Below, piece by piece: positions 1-9,896 of a stretch of DNA of 64,000 bases (position 1 is its first letter; each line of letters begins with the position of its first letter). Source of the DNA: Bacteriovoracaceae bacterium (GTDB lineage: Bacteria > Bdellovibrionota > Bacteriovoracia > Bacteriovoracales > Bacteriovoracaceae); assembly GCA_947441615.1 (NCBI GenBank), contig CANEUH010000007.1:85344-149343 (forward strand), written 5' to 3'. The notes under the pieces were generated by a model. That model made no database searches, was not told the origin of the DNA, and saw only the letters and a list, made by a program, of their open reading frames with translations. Made by a program: the position numbers and the translations under genes.

Positions 1-234
1 ATGGGTCGGATAATGATTCATCAAGTTAAAGATGATTTTAATGCCGAAGTTGACATTATTTATCGGGAATCCCATAAGATTTTTAAGCATGTTGCCATAG
101 TCTATAGTCAACCTTCTGCTGAGGAGGCCCTAATCGTTGCCGTTCAAAGACTTCGCACTTTCTTAGATCAATTAGAAAAGTCCTCTGCCGCTACTACTAA
201 CGATTCAAACGATATTAAACCCAATTATCACTAG
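1..234 (+). CDS. C-terminal part of a HPF/RaiA-like ribosome hibernation protein (partial?)
   Basis: The 77 residues resemble the second half of short ribosome hibernation factors, which bind the 30S decoding region and silence ribosomes in stationary phase. A beta-strand stretch around residues 14-35 is followed by a helix with the pattern AEEALIVAVQRLRTFLDQLE, like the C-terminal helix of HPF. Family members are usually about 95-110 residues, so the ATG at the window edge may be internal and the gene may begin outside. The polar tail (residues 60-77) is not diagnostic. The match is by pattern only, so another small protein is possible. Confidence 0.4.
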   Translation: MGRIMIHQVKDDFNAEVDIIYRESHKIFKHVAIVYSQPSAEEALIVAVQRLRTFLDQLEKSSAATTNDSNDIKPNYH

Positions 235-237
235 GGA

Positions 238-444
238 ATGATTGAGATGAGTACATTTAAAGTCAAAGATATGAATTGTGGTCACTGTGAAATGACTATA
301 AAAAATGAGTTCTCCAAGCTGAATACTGAAGTCAAAATTGAAATCAATCTCCAGGAAAAAATGATAAAAATTGAAAATCTTGAAGATGAAAAAGTGATGT
401 CTCTTCTTAAAGATATTGGCTTCACTTCAGAAAAAGTGAAATAA
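238..444 (+). CDS. Heavy-metal-associated (HMA) domain protein, CopZ-like
   Basis: A 68-residue single HMA domain with the metal-binding motif MNCGHC near residues 12-17, then the alternating strand/helix pattern of the ferredoxin-like fold. Such proteins ferry Cu(I) or a similar soft metal in the cytoplasm to a P-type ATPase. No copper ATPase is adjacent; the nearest metal ATPase is about 27 kb away on the mobile element and belongs to another metal class. A second ATG at 247 (MSTFKVKD) is an equally good start. The gene follows the preceding one by 3 bp, so they may be cotranscribed. Confidence 0.8.
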   Translation: MIEMSTFKVKDMNCGHCEMTIKNEFSKLNTEVKIEINLQEKMIKIENLEDEKVMSLLKDIGFTSEKVK

Positions 445-473
445 TAGATAAAAGGCTTACTTAAGGATTGAGT

Positions 474-1271
474 GTGCTGCAACTAGAGTTTTTTCCACGG
501 ACGGAATTTAGATCACTATTAGATTTTCAGCATCTAGAGTCTGAAAGAATTTCTTTGTCAGATAGGAAGATATTGGTTGGGCATTTTGAGTTTTTCCAAA
601 GCCCAAAGGCCAATGATGTCATAAGAAAACAGCATTCCAATTTAGTTGATAAGATACTTGGTTTTAGGACTAAATATGTAGAAGAGATGCTAGTTGCTGA
701 TGCAAGAGGATTCGATCCAGAGGGCTCTCACGAAACTTGGGGCCCTTCGATTCATGGAGGGATTCAGACTTGGGTTGGGCTTGATATTGAGACGCTGCAA
801 ACTCCATATTCAGAATGTTTAAGAATTCTCCAACTATTAAAAATCAAGCCTTATCAACAAATCATTGATCTTGGTGCGGCCTATGGAAGAATGGGCGTTG
901 TTATTGGTGGTCTTTTTATTAAAAATTCATTTACAGGTTTTGAATTTGTTAAGGCGAGGGTCGAAGAGGGGAATAGAGTTTATAATGAAATGGGATTTAA
1001 TAGGTGTCAGCTTTTAGAGAGGGACTTATTCTCTAAAGATTTCAAATTACCAGAAGCGGATGTCTACTTCATTTATGATTATGGTCAAGTTGATCATATT
1101 GATCATACCTTAAATCAAATGGCAAAAATTGCTGAAAAAAGACCAGTTAAAGTTGTTGTCAGGGGTCAATTTACTCGAAGAATAATTAAAGAAAAACATG
1201 AGTGGCTAGATCTAAAATATGAAGGAAAGCTAGAAGAGGACTTCTCAATCTATACCGCTTATATCGTATGA
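474..1271 (+). CDS. Class I SAM-dependent methyltransferase, hypothetical
   Basis: The middle of the protein carries a Rossmann-type SAM motif I, IIDLGAAYGRMGVVIGG (about residues 125-140), followed by an acidic strand end (TGFEFVKAR) that fits motif II. The substrate cannot be predicted. The N-terminal 110 residues show no domain I recognise. I chose GTG at 474 because AAGGA at 463-467 is well spaced for it; a TTG at 468 is also in frame. The 3' end overlaps the convergent gene on the other strand by a few bases. Confidence 0.7.
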   Translation: MLQLEFFPRTEFRSLLDFQHLESERISLSDRKILVGHFEFFQSPKANDVIRKQHSNLVDKILGFRTKYVEEMLVADARGFDPEGSHETWGPSIHGGIQTWVGLDIETLQTPYSECLRILQLLKIKPYQQIIDLGAAYGRMGVVIGGLFIKNSFTGFEFVKARVEEGNRVYNEMGFNRCQLLERDLFSKDFKLPEADVYFIYDYGQVDHIDHTLNQMAKIAEKRPVKVVVRGQFTRRIIKEKHEWLDLKYEGKLEEDFSIYTAYIV

Positions 1272-2074
1272 CATTTCCAATTTTCATCACCAGCGATTTT
1301 AAGTTTATTTTCACTAAATAAGATGCATCTTTTTTTTGATTTATGATTAACAGCGATGTAAATGACTTCCCGTATGAATATCTTTTTTTGTGGATCCCAA
1401 CCGGCCATTGAATAGAATTCTTGAATTTCTTTAAATGATTTTTTCCAAGGCAATTTTTGAAAAGTCATCTCAGGATTGGTTTCAAATCCTGATTTTAGAG
1501 AGTAATCCATCCACTTTGGAAATTCTTTCTCATGATAGATGAAAGATTCCTCCTTGATTGTGACTTTGCCAGCATCTTGGTGATGAACCTCATTAAAAGT
1601 TCTTACCGAGAAACCACTAGGAGATATTCTTGCTTTATCAACATTTAGATTCGTATCGAGATATTCTTTAGGTCGTAGTGTTTCAGCATCAAACATTTGA
1701 AGAACCAGTTTATCTTTAAATGGTCGATTTTCTTTTAGAAATAGTATGCAAAGAGTTTTAGGGTCAAGGACGTATCCATGGGATTTACTGCATAAGGGGC
1801 TTGTGCCCAAAAAGAATCTAAAAGTATCTGATTTGAAATCACTTAAAGGCATAAGGGCAGATTTTTTATTGGGTAATCGATAAAAAATTAATTCACCGTA
1901 TCCCTTTTCTTTAGGTTCAATAAACTTTGATTCTCCTCTTATAAGGATTTCGAACTTCAAATCTCGCGGACCACAGAAAACATTGTCTCTTGGATAAGAT
2001 TTATCAAAAGCATTTTTCGATGCTGTACGTGGAAAAACCGAGAAGGTGATAAAGAGAATCAATAAATTAAACAT
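1259..2074 (-). CDS. Hypothetical secreted protein
   Basis: About 271 residues starting MFNLLILFITFSVFPRTAS, a probable signal peptide, so the product is likely exported. The reading frame extends 17 codons further upstream, but the signal peptide sits properly only behind the ATG at 2074. The body is rich in charged and aromatic residues, has two cysteine-containing stretches and matches no family I know. It converges with the methyltransferase and overlaps its 3' end. Confidence 0.6.
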   Translation of the reverse strand: MFNLLILFITFSVFPRTASKNAFDKSYPRDNVFCGPRDLKFEILIRGESKFIEPKEKGYGELIFYRLPNKKSALMPLSDFKSDTFRFFLGTSPLCSKSHGYVLDPKTLCILFLKENRPFKDKLVLQMFDAETLRPKEYLDTNLNVDKARISPSGFSVRTFNEVHHQDAGKVTIKEESFIYHEKEFPKWMDYSLKSGFETNPEMTFQKLPWKKSFKEIQEFYSMAGWDPQKKIFIREVIYIAVNHKSKKRCILFSENKLKIAGDENWKCHTI

Positions 2075-2157
2075 AGTCCTTATTATAAGATAAGTGGATT
2101 CAAAAGAAAGGGCCTCTTTCCTCAAAATGACAAACAGTTCTAGTCGGCTTAACAGTC

Positions 2158-4350
2158 TTATTTTGAATTAATGGCAATTAAAACTCGTTCTAAAAATTGG
2201 TTCACCTGATTCTGTTCATCAATATGAAAATGGGCCAGGCTTTTATCTTTTCCCACCTTAATGCAAAATGATTCAATATCGTTTCTTCCTTGAAGAACGC
2301 TAAACATGTCCTCATCAGTAGCATCATCTCCGATAGCAAGAACAATATCTGGTTTATTGTGTGAACTCTGAATCCAGTTTTGTACAAAAAATCCTTTATT
2401 TGCGTTCATTGATTTTACTTCAATAATTTTTTTTCCACGCGATACTTGCACAGGTGAGTTTGCCAAGTGTTCCTCAAGTTCATAAAAAAGTTTTGTCGCG
2501 AGAAAGTCTGCAAACTCCCTTGGTGATTGACGATAATGCCAGGTGATGGCGTGGCCCTTATCTTCAATAAAGCTTCCTGGTGTTCTCTTAGTGTAGAGAT
2601 CAAAAATTTCAATCACATTTTCTTTCCACTTAAGAGGACCGTTAGGAATAAGATTCACCCAGGTGTGATCTTTAGGTGAATATGAATAGGCCCCATGACA
2701 AGCAGCTAATCTAAATCCGAGATCATGATCAATAAATTGTTCCTCCAGAAATTCTTTGTCTCTTCCACTAATAATAACGAATTCACTATTTGGAGAATTA
2801 TTAATAAGTTGCAAAAGTTCAATGGTTTTAGCTTCAGTTTTAACTTCTTTGGGTCGTGAAGCAATAGGAGAGAGTGTCCCATCGAAATCAAAAAACATGA
2901 GAACTTTTTTGGATTTCAATTTTTCCATCCAAGGGAAGTTGCCATTTGAAAATGTGTTCGATTTTTTCACATTCTCATTTGGCCGCCACAAAAGATCTCT
3001 TAAAAATAATTTTGCCCAATCTGATGAGTTATATCCAAAAAGAAAATTTTGCATAGATTTTATTTCTTGCTTTCTTTTTTGTAGAGGATGATGAATAGCC
3101 TCTTTCATCTTGATCGCTGTTTCCTGGATATTCCATGGATTAATAGACATCGCGTAACTTAAAGTTGAGTGGGCTCCAGCAAACTCACTTAACAACACGA
3201 CACCAGGTTGTTCAGGAGACTGGGAAATAACATATTCTAAAGAAACGAGGTTCATACCATCTCTTCTAGAACTCACTTGGAGAACATCACTTAATTGATA
3301 AAGTGCAGATAATTCAAATTCAGATACAGAATTGAAGATATACTGTATAGGTACCCAATCAGGAGATCCAAATTCTCCGTTTATACTTGAAATTTTTTGT
3401 TCAATTTTTTCTTTTAGGATCCTGTACTCCGGCACATCAATCCTTGAGGGAATAATAATTTGGACTAATTGAATTTTTTTATGCTCCTCAGGAAATTTTT
3501 TTAAAAATGATTTATATGAACTAAGCTTAAGTGGTAGCCCTTTGATATAATCGAGTCGGTCAATTCCAAGAATCCATCTCATTTTTTTCTTATGAGATTG
3601 ATAAGTTTTTAGGAATTCAGAGGTCTCATTTCGCCGAGCTAGCTGATGGAAAAGTTCAGAATCGATAGATATGGGATAGACTCCAAGCACCTCTTCTCGA
3701 GGTTGAACTCCTCCTAAAACCCTTTGTACGGAGCTTCTAAAATGATTCAAATAGGATAAATCATGGAATCCAATCTGGTCGCAGAGGAGAAGAGAATTTA
3801 AAATGTCTTTTCTTTGGGGCAGCTCCCTAAATATTTCAGAACTTGGGAATGGAATATGAAGAAAGAAGCCAACTTTAAGATGAGGTCTCTTTTCTTTGAT
3901 AAACGTTGGGACCAAAAAAAAATGAAAATCATGAATCCAGATGATATCATCCTCCGAAGCCTCTTCCGTTATTGCCTCTGCGACAATTTTGTTTACCTCA
4001 CAGTATGCCTTCCATCCCTCTTGATTATGTCTTACCATACTTCTTTCATAGTGGAAGAGTGGCCATAGAACATTGTTACAATAGAGATTATAGTAATCAT
4101 GAAATACTTTCTCATCGACATAAAGAGGGTGGCATTTCATGTTGCAGATTGAATCAAGACTCATTTGAGTAATTAATTCTTTCTCAATTTGATTAGTTAT
4201 TATTCCCATCCATTCAAAATCAAATCCAACTTTTTCAGAACTCAAGCCTCTTATAGCAGAGACTAAGCCTCCTGAATTAATGGTCATTTTTTTTTCAGTA
4301 ACATTGACTGAAATAGGTAGTCTGTTACTAACAAGAAGGCATCGTGACAT
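2158..4350 (-). CDS. otsAB: Bifunctional trehalose-6-phosphate synthase/phosphatase
   Basis: A fusion of a GT20 glycosyltransferase (residues ~1-470) and an HAD-type phosphatase (~490-730). The start MSRCLLVSNRLPISV is the typical OtsA N-terminus; IWIHDFHFFLVP, GFFLHIPFPSSEIF and RDGMNLVSLEYV are synthase motifs. The phosphatase begins VLMFFDFDGTLSPI, the HAD nucleophile motif, and ends with GDDATDEDMF. Together they make trehalose from UDP-glucose and glucose-6-phosphate, an osmolyte and stress protectant. The ATG at 4350 has a GGAGG ribosome site; the frame is open 32 codons further upstream but lacks homology there. Divergent from the GH15 gene, so the two probably share a promoter region. 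Confidence 0.95.
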   Translation of the reverse strand: MSRCLLVSNRLPISVNVTEKKMTINSGGLVSAIRGLSSEKVGFDFEWMGIITNQIEKELITQMSLDSICNMKCHPLYVDEKVFHDYYNLYCNNVLWPLFHYERSMVRHNQEGWKAYCEVNKIVAEAITEEASEDDIIWIHDFHFFLVPTFIKEKRPHLKVGFFLHIPFPSSEIFRELPQRKDILNSLLLCDQIGFHDLSYLNHFRSSVQRVLGGVQPREEVLGVYPISIDSELFHQLARRNETSEFLKTYQSHKKKMRWILGIDRLDYIKGLPLKLSSYKSFLKKFPEEHKKIQLVQIIIPSRIDVPEYRILKEKIEQKISSINGEFGSPDWVPIQYIFNSVSEFELSALYQLSDVLQVSSRRDGMNLVSLEYVISQSPEQPGVVLLSEFAGAHSTLSYAMSINPWNIQETAIKMKEAIHHPLQKRKQEIKSMQNFLFGYNSSDWAKLFLRDLLWRPNENVKKSNTFSNGNFPWMEKLKSKKVLMFFDFDGTLSPIASRPKEVKTEAKTIELLQLINNSPNSEFVIISGRDKEFLEEQFIDHDLGFRLAACHGAYSYSPKDHTWVNLIPNGPLKWKENVIEIFDLYTKRTPGSFIEDKGHAITWHYRQSPREFADFLATKLFYELEEHLANSPVQVSRGKKIIEVKSMNANKGFFVQNWIQSSHNKPDIVLAIGDDATDEDMFSVLQGRNDIESFCIKVGKDKSLAHFHIDEQNQVNQFLERVLIAINSK

Positions 4351-4398
4351 ACTACGACCTCCGTTGAATTGAAGTGAATAATATTCTAAAATCAAAAG

Positions 4399-6177
4399 AT
4401 GAAGAAGGCTCATCGCTACAACATGGCCGTCACCGGAAATTGTCACTACCTCGCTTATGTCGACATTGAGGCAGACGTGACTTGGATGTGCTGGCCTCAG
4501 ATGGACTCAAGTTTTATCTTTGGGCCTCTTATAGATAAAGAGAAAGGTGGTGGCTTCAAAGTTATTCCCCATGCTCAATTTTCTACGAAGCAACATTACA
4601 TAGAAAATACACCCATTATTTCAACGACATTTTTTTGTGAGGATGGAGATTTTGAAGTTTTAGATTTTGCTCCTCGCTTCAAAGTTTTTGATCGGTATCA
4701 TAAGCCACTTCAATTTTTTAGAAAAATGAAAAGACTCAAAGGGCAACCCAGAATCAAGATTATTTGTGATCCGAGAGGCAATTATGGGGAATTACGGCCG
4801 CAAGTGTCTGTTGGATCTAATCATATTAATTATCTAGGTCTTCATTTTCCACTTCGCTTAACCACCAATGCTCCAAAAACATACCTTCTTGAGAAGAGAG
4901 ACTTTGTCTTAACAGAAGATATTTATATGGTTCTTTCTGGTGGAGTTCCTTTTGAGCTTCCTTTAAAAGAAACCTATGAAGAATTTTATTACAAAACGAC
5001 TAGGTACTGGAGAGGTTGGGTTAAAGATACATCTATCCCAAGTATTTTCCAAAAACAGATGATTCGCTCTGCTCTTACAATTAAGCTTCACCAATTCGAA
5101 GATACGGGTGCTATTATCGCTTCAGGTACAACTTCTTTACCAGAATTTCCTGGAAGTGGCAGGAATTGGGATTACCGCTATTGCTGGTTAAGAGATTCAT
5201 ACTTCAGTCTTTCTGCTATGACGAGCCTTGGACATTTCGAAGAAGCCGAGAGATATTTACATTTCATCAATAATATCTTGTACGATATTTCTCACTTACA
5301 GCCTGTTTATAAAATTAATGGTGACTCTAGAATTCCAGAAAGTGAAGTCTCACTTAAAGGTTATAATGGAGAAGGACCCGTGAGAGTGGGAAACGCTGCC
5401 TTTTCTCAAAAACAATACGACTCTTTTGGACAAGTTATTTTAAGTCTTCTTCCTCTTTATATGGATGAAAGGATTATTCATCGGGAACAGTTATTAAGTT
5501 TAGATACAATTAAAAATCTTCTATCTCAGATTGAACTAAGAATGGACGAACCTGATTCGGGGATTTGGGAATTTCGAGGTAAAAAACAAAAACACTTGGA
5601 GACTTACATCTTTCATTGGGCCGGAGGTAAAGCAAGTGAGAAGATCGCAAATCATTATCATGACCTTGAACTTCTGGAACAGTCGAGAAGGGTCATTCAG
5701 TTGGCCACTGCCAATATTGAAAAGTGTTATCATCCTGAACTTAAATGTTATATGGCCGACCAAACACTTGAAACATTCGATGCGAGTGCATTTCTTCTCA
5801 TCATTTTAAATTATCTCTCCTCTAAAGATGAAAAGACACTTAACCATTTTCACTCTTTAGAAAAGGAACTCTTAACGTCTGAAGGTATGGTTTATAGGTA
5901 TCGAGCTTTAGATGACTTTGGTGAAACCCATGCTACCTTTTTAATTTGTACGTATTGGTATATAGAATCCCTCATCTGCCTAGGACTGCTAGATAAAGCT
6001 GAAATGGTGCTGGAAAATATAATCCTCCATGAAAACCATGTGGGATTACTTAGTGAAGATCTCAGTTCCCTTGATGGGGGACAGTGGGGAAATTTCCCAC
6101 AAACCTATAGCCACGTAGGCTTAATTAATACAGTCACTCGTTTAGCGAAAAAAAAAGATAAACTTATTTTTGAATAG
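4399..6177 (+). CDS. GH15 family glycoside hydrolase (glucoamylase/trehalase-like)
   Basis: 592 residues, the usual length for prokaryotic GH15 proteins. An N-terminal beta-sandwich (GNCHYLAYVDIEADVTWMCWP) leads to the (alpha/alpha)6 barrel with the hallmark GSGRNWDYRYCWLRDSYF (~residues 252-269) and the C-terminal signature GNFPQTYSHVGLIN. GH15 enzymes hydrolyse alpha-glucosidic bonds; some bacterial members are trehalases. Divergence from the fused otsAB gene makes trehalose turnover a reasonable guess, but glucoamylase or isomaltose activity cannot be excluded. No signal peptide is seen, so it is likely cytoplasmic. Confidence 0.88.
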   Translation: MKKAHRYNMAVTGNCHYLAYVDIEADVTWMCWPQMDSSFIFGPLIDKEKGGGFKVIPHAQFSTKQHYIENTPIISTTFFCEDGDFEVLDFAPRFKVFDRYHKPLQFFRKMKRLKGQPRIKIICDPRGNYGELRPQVSVGSNHINYLGLHFPLRLTTNAPKTYLLEKRDFVLTEDIYMVLSGGVPFELPLKETYEEFYYKTTRYWRGWVKDTSIPSIFQKQMIRSALTIKLHQFEDTGAIIASGTTSLPEFPGSGRNWDYRYCWLRDSYFSLSAMTSLGHFEEAERYLHFINNILYDISHLQPVYKINGDSRIPESEVSLKGYNGEGPVRVGNAAFSQKQYDSFGQVILSLLPLYMDERIIHREQLLSLDTIKNLLSQIELRMDEPDSGIWEFRGKKQKHLETYIFHWAGGKASEKIANHYHDLELLEQSRRVIQLATANIEKCYHPELKCYMADQTLETFDASAFLLIILNYLSSKDEKTLNHFHSLEKELLTSEGMVYRYRALDDFGETHATFLICTYWYIESLICLGLLDKAEMVLENIILHENHVGLLSEDLSSLDGGQWGNFPQTYSHVGLINTVTRLAKKKDKLIFE

Positions 6178-6182
6178 TTTAA

Positions 6183-7376
6183 TTAGTAGAGAAGGAAGGG
6201 CTTTCTTCTCTCTTTAAATTTTTCGAGATCACTCTCAATTTCTTTTTTATACGTCTCCCAATCTGTTCCATTTTTAATAGCATTCACCATGGAAACAGAT
6301 CCGTAACTTCTTGGGGACATATTTTCAATATTGAGGCGGTTCTTAAAAAGTCTGATTAATGTTGAAGATACTTTGTAAGTGAATTCGTCAGTTCTTACTT
6401 CTTCACCAGTCCAATGAAGCTTTACTCCTCGAGCAACTTGACCACTATAAAGCGCTCTCGTAACAGTCCAGCTAAAGGGTGTAAATTGTATTTCTGAAAA
6501 CCCTAGCTTATTTAATTCTGAGGCAAGTGCAATAGATTCTTCATTCGTGATCCAAGGGGCCCCAATAACTTTAAAAGCGAGTTCATTTGTCTGACCTCTT
6601 CCAACTGCCAAGTTGAAGTTTTCTAGAGTTCCCCAGATGGCATAAAGTCCAACTTGTTCAATTTCTATTAAAGCAGGGGAGGGGGCAATCCATGATCTAT
6701 TCAATTCATCAATAAGCCTTTGCCTTACCCAATCAGAAGCTGGGATAACTTTTAAATTTACTCCCATTTCCTTCTCTGAATTGATCATCAAAGAAAGCTC
6801 TCCTAGAGTCATTCCGTGACGTGTGGGGACAGTGTGGTACGCCGTAAATCCGCCAGCTAAAGAAGGGTCAAGAACTTTTCCCTCAACGATACTTCCTCCA
6901 AGAAGATTTGGTCTGTCTAAAAGGATAACTTCAATCTTTAAAGGAGCAGCTGCCTTCATGACTTCTGCAATAGTAGAAAAATAGGTATAGTATCGAACTC
7001 CCACATCTTGGAGATCAATAACAATGGCATCAATTCCCTCTAAATCTTTTGGAGAAGGTGCTTTGGTAGCTTTTTTATAAAGTGAAATGACTGGTAGGCC
7101 TGTTGATTCATCCACTCCATCCTGAATCCAGTCATCGGCGAGAGTTCTAAGACCATGCTCAGGGGCAAATATTTTTTTTAGGTTGTAGTTTTTGAATAGA
7201 ATATCAATGAGATGTTCACCATTTAGATCTCTGCCTGCAGCATGAGTTAAGGTCGCAAGTCTTTTGCCCCTTAGAATATTTTGGATGTCAGATTCACCCA
7301 AACGGTCAATACCGTAATTGATGGCCAAAACCTTAAAACTTAGTAAAAAAAGACTTAAAAAGATGATATTTTTCAT
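6183..7376 (-). CDS. DUF1343 family exo-beta-N-acetylmuramidase (NamZ-like)
   Basis: 397 residues with a signal peptide (MKNIIFLSLFLLSFKVLA). Family motifs include TLTHAAGRDLNGEH, IFAPEHGLRTLADDWIQDG, IVIDLQDVGVRYYTYF and LDRPNLLGG, typical of DUF1343, whose characterised member NamZ removes terminal MurNAc from peptidoglycan fragments. It should act in the periplasm on muropeptides, either the cell's own wall or that of prey. It converges on the GH15 gene with only 5 bp between stop codons. Confidence 0.88.
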   Translation of the reverse strand: MKNIIFLSLFLLSFKVLAINYGIDRLGESDIQNILRGKRLATLTHAAGRDLNGEHLIDILFKNYNLKKIFAPEHGLRTLADDWIQDGVDESTGLPVISLYKKATKAPSPKDLEGIDAIVIDLQDVGVRYYTYFSTIAEVMKAAAPLKIEVILLDRPNLLGGSIVEGKVLDPSLAGGFTAYHTVPTRHGMTLGELSLMINSEKEMGVNLKVIPASDWVRQRLIDELNRSWIAPSPALIEIEQVGLYAIWGTLENFNLAVGRGQTNELAFKVIGAPWITNEESIALASELNKLGFSEIQFTPFSWTVTRALYSGQVARGVKLHWTGEEVRTDEFTYKVSSTLIRLFKNRLNIENMSPRSYGSVSMVNAIKNGTDWETYKKEIESDLEKFKERRKPFLLY

Positions 7377-7485
7377 ATCTTGAACCTAGCAATTCAATTA
7401 AGGATTCGTCTAGAAGAAAGCCTGTACCAAGACAAAAGTTTTAGAGTATTATGGGCCTAAAATTGCTTAACATTTAGGGTAAACG

Positions 7486-7965
7486 ATGAAATCTCTAGTG
7501 CTTAAAGGTATCGCCATTTTCTTTCTTTTATTGGTTGCAACTTCACTTTTGATGGATCTCTCAAAACTAGAGTTTGGAACAATCGATTTCTTTCAAAAAC
7601 ATGGAGTCTTTTTTCTCATTTTTATAACTTTGTTTCCCAGGCTGACCCTTCTCTTTTCATCTGTTGCAACTGGTGGTTTTTTGTGGTGGTTGGGCTTTCT
7701 CTTCTGTCCACGTATTTTGGTTGCAGGGCTCGCGACCGTGAGTTACTTCCACACCAATCCAGTGCTCGTGACAGTGAGCTGGTTAGTGGCACTTGGAGGA
7801 GAAACGATGGAAAAACTCGGTATTGGCTCAAGCCGAAATCGATTTGTTTTTAGAACTGTGCGAACAGGGGGGCGTAATCCATTTGAGACAACGAAACCTC
7901 AGAGTGATTCTCATTCCTTAGGGTCTGATGATGTCATAGAAGCCGAATTTACAAAAAAGAACTAA
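7486..7965 (+). CDS. Small integral membrane protein, hypothetical
   Basis: 159 residues with an N-terminal hydrophobic segment (residues ~5-25) and further membrane segments near 40-60, 62-85 and 88-105, followed by a polar tail of about 50 residues. The Trp-rich stretch GGFLWWLGFLFCPR is unusual but not diagnostic. It probably forms an operon with the next gene, 4 bp downstream. I recognise no family. Confidence 0.6.
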   Translation: MKSLVLKGIAIFFLLLVATSLLMDLSKLEFGTIDFFQKHGVFFLIFITLFPRLTLLFSSVATGGFLWWLGFLFCPRILVAGLATVSYFHTNPVLVTVSWLVALGGETMEKLGIGSSRNRFVFRTVRTGGRNPFETTKPQSDSHSLGSDDVIEAEFTKKN

Positions 7966-7969
7966 TATC

Positions 7970-9133
7970 ATGGCAAAAAAAGTTTTACGTTCAAATTTGG
8001 AACTCAATGGAATTGCACCTAATTTACTTTTAAAAGATATCGAAGTTACAGCACCTTTTCTTTTTAAAGGTGAACTTAATTTAGAAGGTAAGGATCGAGA
8101 ATTTTTAAAAAAACTTTCATTTTATAAAAAAAATCTAAATTCACTCAAATACATTAATCTTTCTGAATATTTCTATATCTGTATGGCCGCACATTGGGCG
8201 ACTGCTGGAACTTTTGTTCCTACGAATGTTGATAATCAAATTAGAGAAGGACTTTGGAAGCACAAAGAAATTCTAGGTCATATTGAAAAAATGGCAAGGA
8301 TCACAATTGATTCTTGGCTTTGGAATTATGAAGAAGTGACAAACCGAAAATCTTTCAATGTCTCTACCGGACAAGTTTTAAGTACTCACGAAGGCACTTG
8401 GCTTAGTGTGGCGATTGGGGCCTACAATGCCCTTGTTAAAAATAAAAAAACTGAGCTTGCCCATGAGATGTCACAAATAATCTTAGCGGAAATTGATAAA
8501 GAGGAAAAAATTCTCCTTAAGCTTCGGGAGAGTAGGGATCATATTAATTTCTTACGTACAACGGCACTCATGGCGCATAATTTTGGGGATCTTGACCGAG
8601 TTATTGATCAGTGGGACATGCCCCAAGATGATCCGTTCCGAGAGAGAATTTATAAACTAGGCCATCAAGTGAATAAAAATTACTCCCCCATCTTGGTGTA
8701 TGCTGGACAGGTCAATAAAGCTTTTCTGTCTGTTGAAAATCATCGACACATGTCCATGAGGCAAGCAAAATGCCTCAGAAAATCATATAAGTTTCTTATT
8801 CCAGTAGGTCCATTTATGGATTCTTGGGGAAAAGTTTTGGGAGAGTCTAAAGATTTAACAATGTCTGAGAAAGGAGAAATCGTCGTCTGTCTTTTTGAAG
8901 GATATAAACGTCAAGACCTCGCTTTTGGATACGCTCGAGCCTTTCGGGGGTTAATAAACTCACTTCCCGAAGGACTTGATAGTCTTGTTCAAGATATTGC
9001 CTTTGATGTTGTATCTGATATAAGAAAATCTCATTTCTTTAAACTATCCGAAATTCCTGAGGAAGAATTTTTAGATGGTTACACAAAAAAGTTAGAGGAC
9101 TTTGAATGCCCTCTAACTGGGTTTAAGTTTTAA
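7970..9133 (+). CDS. Hypothetical cytoplasmic protein
   Basis: 387 residues without signal peptide or membrane segment. The composition is that of a helical globular protein, with repeated Leu/Lys/Glu helices and a stretch DHINFLRTTALMAHNFGDLDR around residue 190. I recognise no catalytic motif. It follows the small membrane protein by 4 bp, so the two are probably cotranscribed. The start ATG is preceded by the A-rich end of the upstream gene, with no strong ribosome site. Confidence 0.6.
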   Translation: MAKKVLRSNLELNGIAPNLLLKDIEVTAPFLFKGELNLEGKDREFLKKLSFYKKNLNSLKYINLSEYFYICMAAHWATAGTFVPTNVDNQIREGLWKHKEILGHIEKMARITIDSWLWNYEEVTNRKSFNVSTGQVLSTHEGTWLSVAIGAYNALVKNKKTELAHEMSQIILAEIDKEEKILLKLRESRDHINFLRTTALMAHNFGDLDRVIDQWDMPQDDPFRERIYKLGHQVNKNYSPILVYAGQVNKAFLSVENHRHMSMRQAKCLRKSYKFLIPVGPFMDSWGKVLGESKDLTMSEKGEIVVCLFEGYKRQDLAFGYARAFRGLINSLPEGLDSLVQDIAFDVVSDIRKSHFFKLSEIPEEEFLDGYTKKLEDFECPLTGFKF

Positions 9134-9138
9134 TTTTA

Positions 9139-9795
9139 TTATCTTTTGGTTTTAATTTCCTGAGATTGCATCATCCGATCTGGATCGGCCGTATTGGTCT
9201 GGGGCCTAAAGACGAATTCAGACAGCATGGGGTTTGTAGAGCCCATAACAAATTCTTCGGCACTTTTAGTGTATTCGCGTCTAGCTTCCTCTACGCTCAA
9301 GTCACCTTTAATAATTTTGTCAGCAAGATTTATGGCGAGAAAATTCATTTCTTCTTTTTCACTGCGAGAAGAGATTTCCCCCTTTGTTCTATCAACAATC
9401 AAAGACCCATTAAATTTAGCGAGTGAAGATATTTTATCTACAGGCACTTTATAGTCGATTGTTTGTTGAATCACGTCCCAGTGAAGAAAAGGAAATTTCT
9501 GAATAATTTGCTCTTTGAAAACAACAGTCTTTTTAAAGGGAGGAGTTGTATTCCAGATAACCATGTCTGAAGTGACACTATTGGGAAGGCCATACTTCGC
9601 ATAAAGCTCATTGATGGCCGACTGAGAAGAAACTGGCCATTTTTCAGTGAAATCTTGGAGATGCTTTCGCGTATGAGACTTTGCTTGAGAGTTGGTCTTA
9701 ATTCTTTCTTTTTTCCACTGATCCTTTTTATGACTGCAACTTGAACCGATCATAACAGTTGTGATTAAGAGCGTTCCGATTATTCTATGCTTCAT
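9139..9795 (-). CDS. Hypothetical lipoprotein
   Basis: 218 residues; the N-terminus MKHRIIGTLLITTVMIGSSC is a lipoprotein signal with the lipobox Cys at position 20. The mature part is hydrophilic, with KDQWKKERIKTNSQAKSHTRKH after the anchor, and has no domain I recognise. It is likely attached to a membrane and faces the periplasm. A GAGG ribosome site lies just upstream. It converges with the preceding hypothetical gene and is divergent from trxC. Confidence 0.65.
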   Translation of the reverse strand: MKHRIIGTLLITTVMIGSSCSHKKDQWKKERIKTNSQAKSHTRKHLQDFTEKWPVSSQSAINELYAKYGLPNSVTSDMVIWNTTPPFKKTVVFKEQIIQKFPFLHWDVIQQTIDYKVPVDKISSLAKFNGSLIVDRTKGEISSRSEKEEMNFLAINLADKIIKGDLSVEEARREYTKSAEEFVMGSTNPMLSEFVFRPQTNTADPDRMMQSQEIKTKR

Positions 9796-9896
9796 TTTAT
9801 CTCCTCGCTTTTTAAGGGATGTTTTCTAGGTTTAGCAATTTCTAGGCCAACATTTTTAACTGGTCTTTTGGAGTATTCATTTTTTATAATGGGAAG

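Noticed and set aside
2756..4172. Several plus-strand open frames inside otsAB
   Set aside because: They lie opposite a clearly coding gene and have no domains of their own.
9166..9454. Two overlapping plus-strand frames opposite the lipoprotein at 9139-9795
   Set aside because: No signal, no ribosome site, and the minus strand has a proper lipoprotein.
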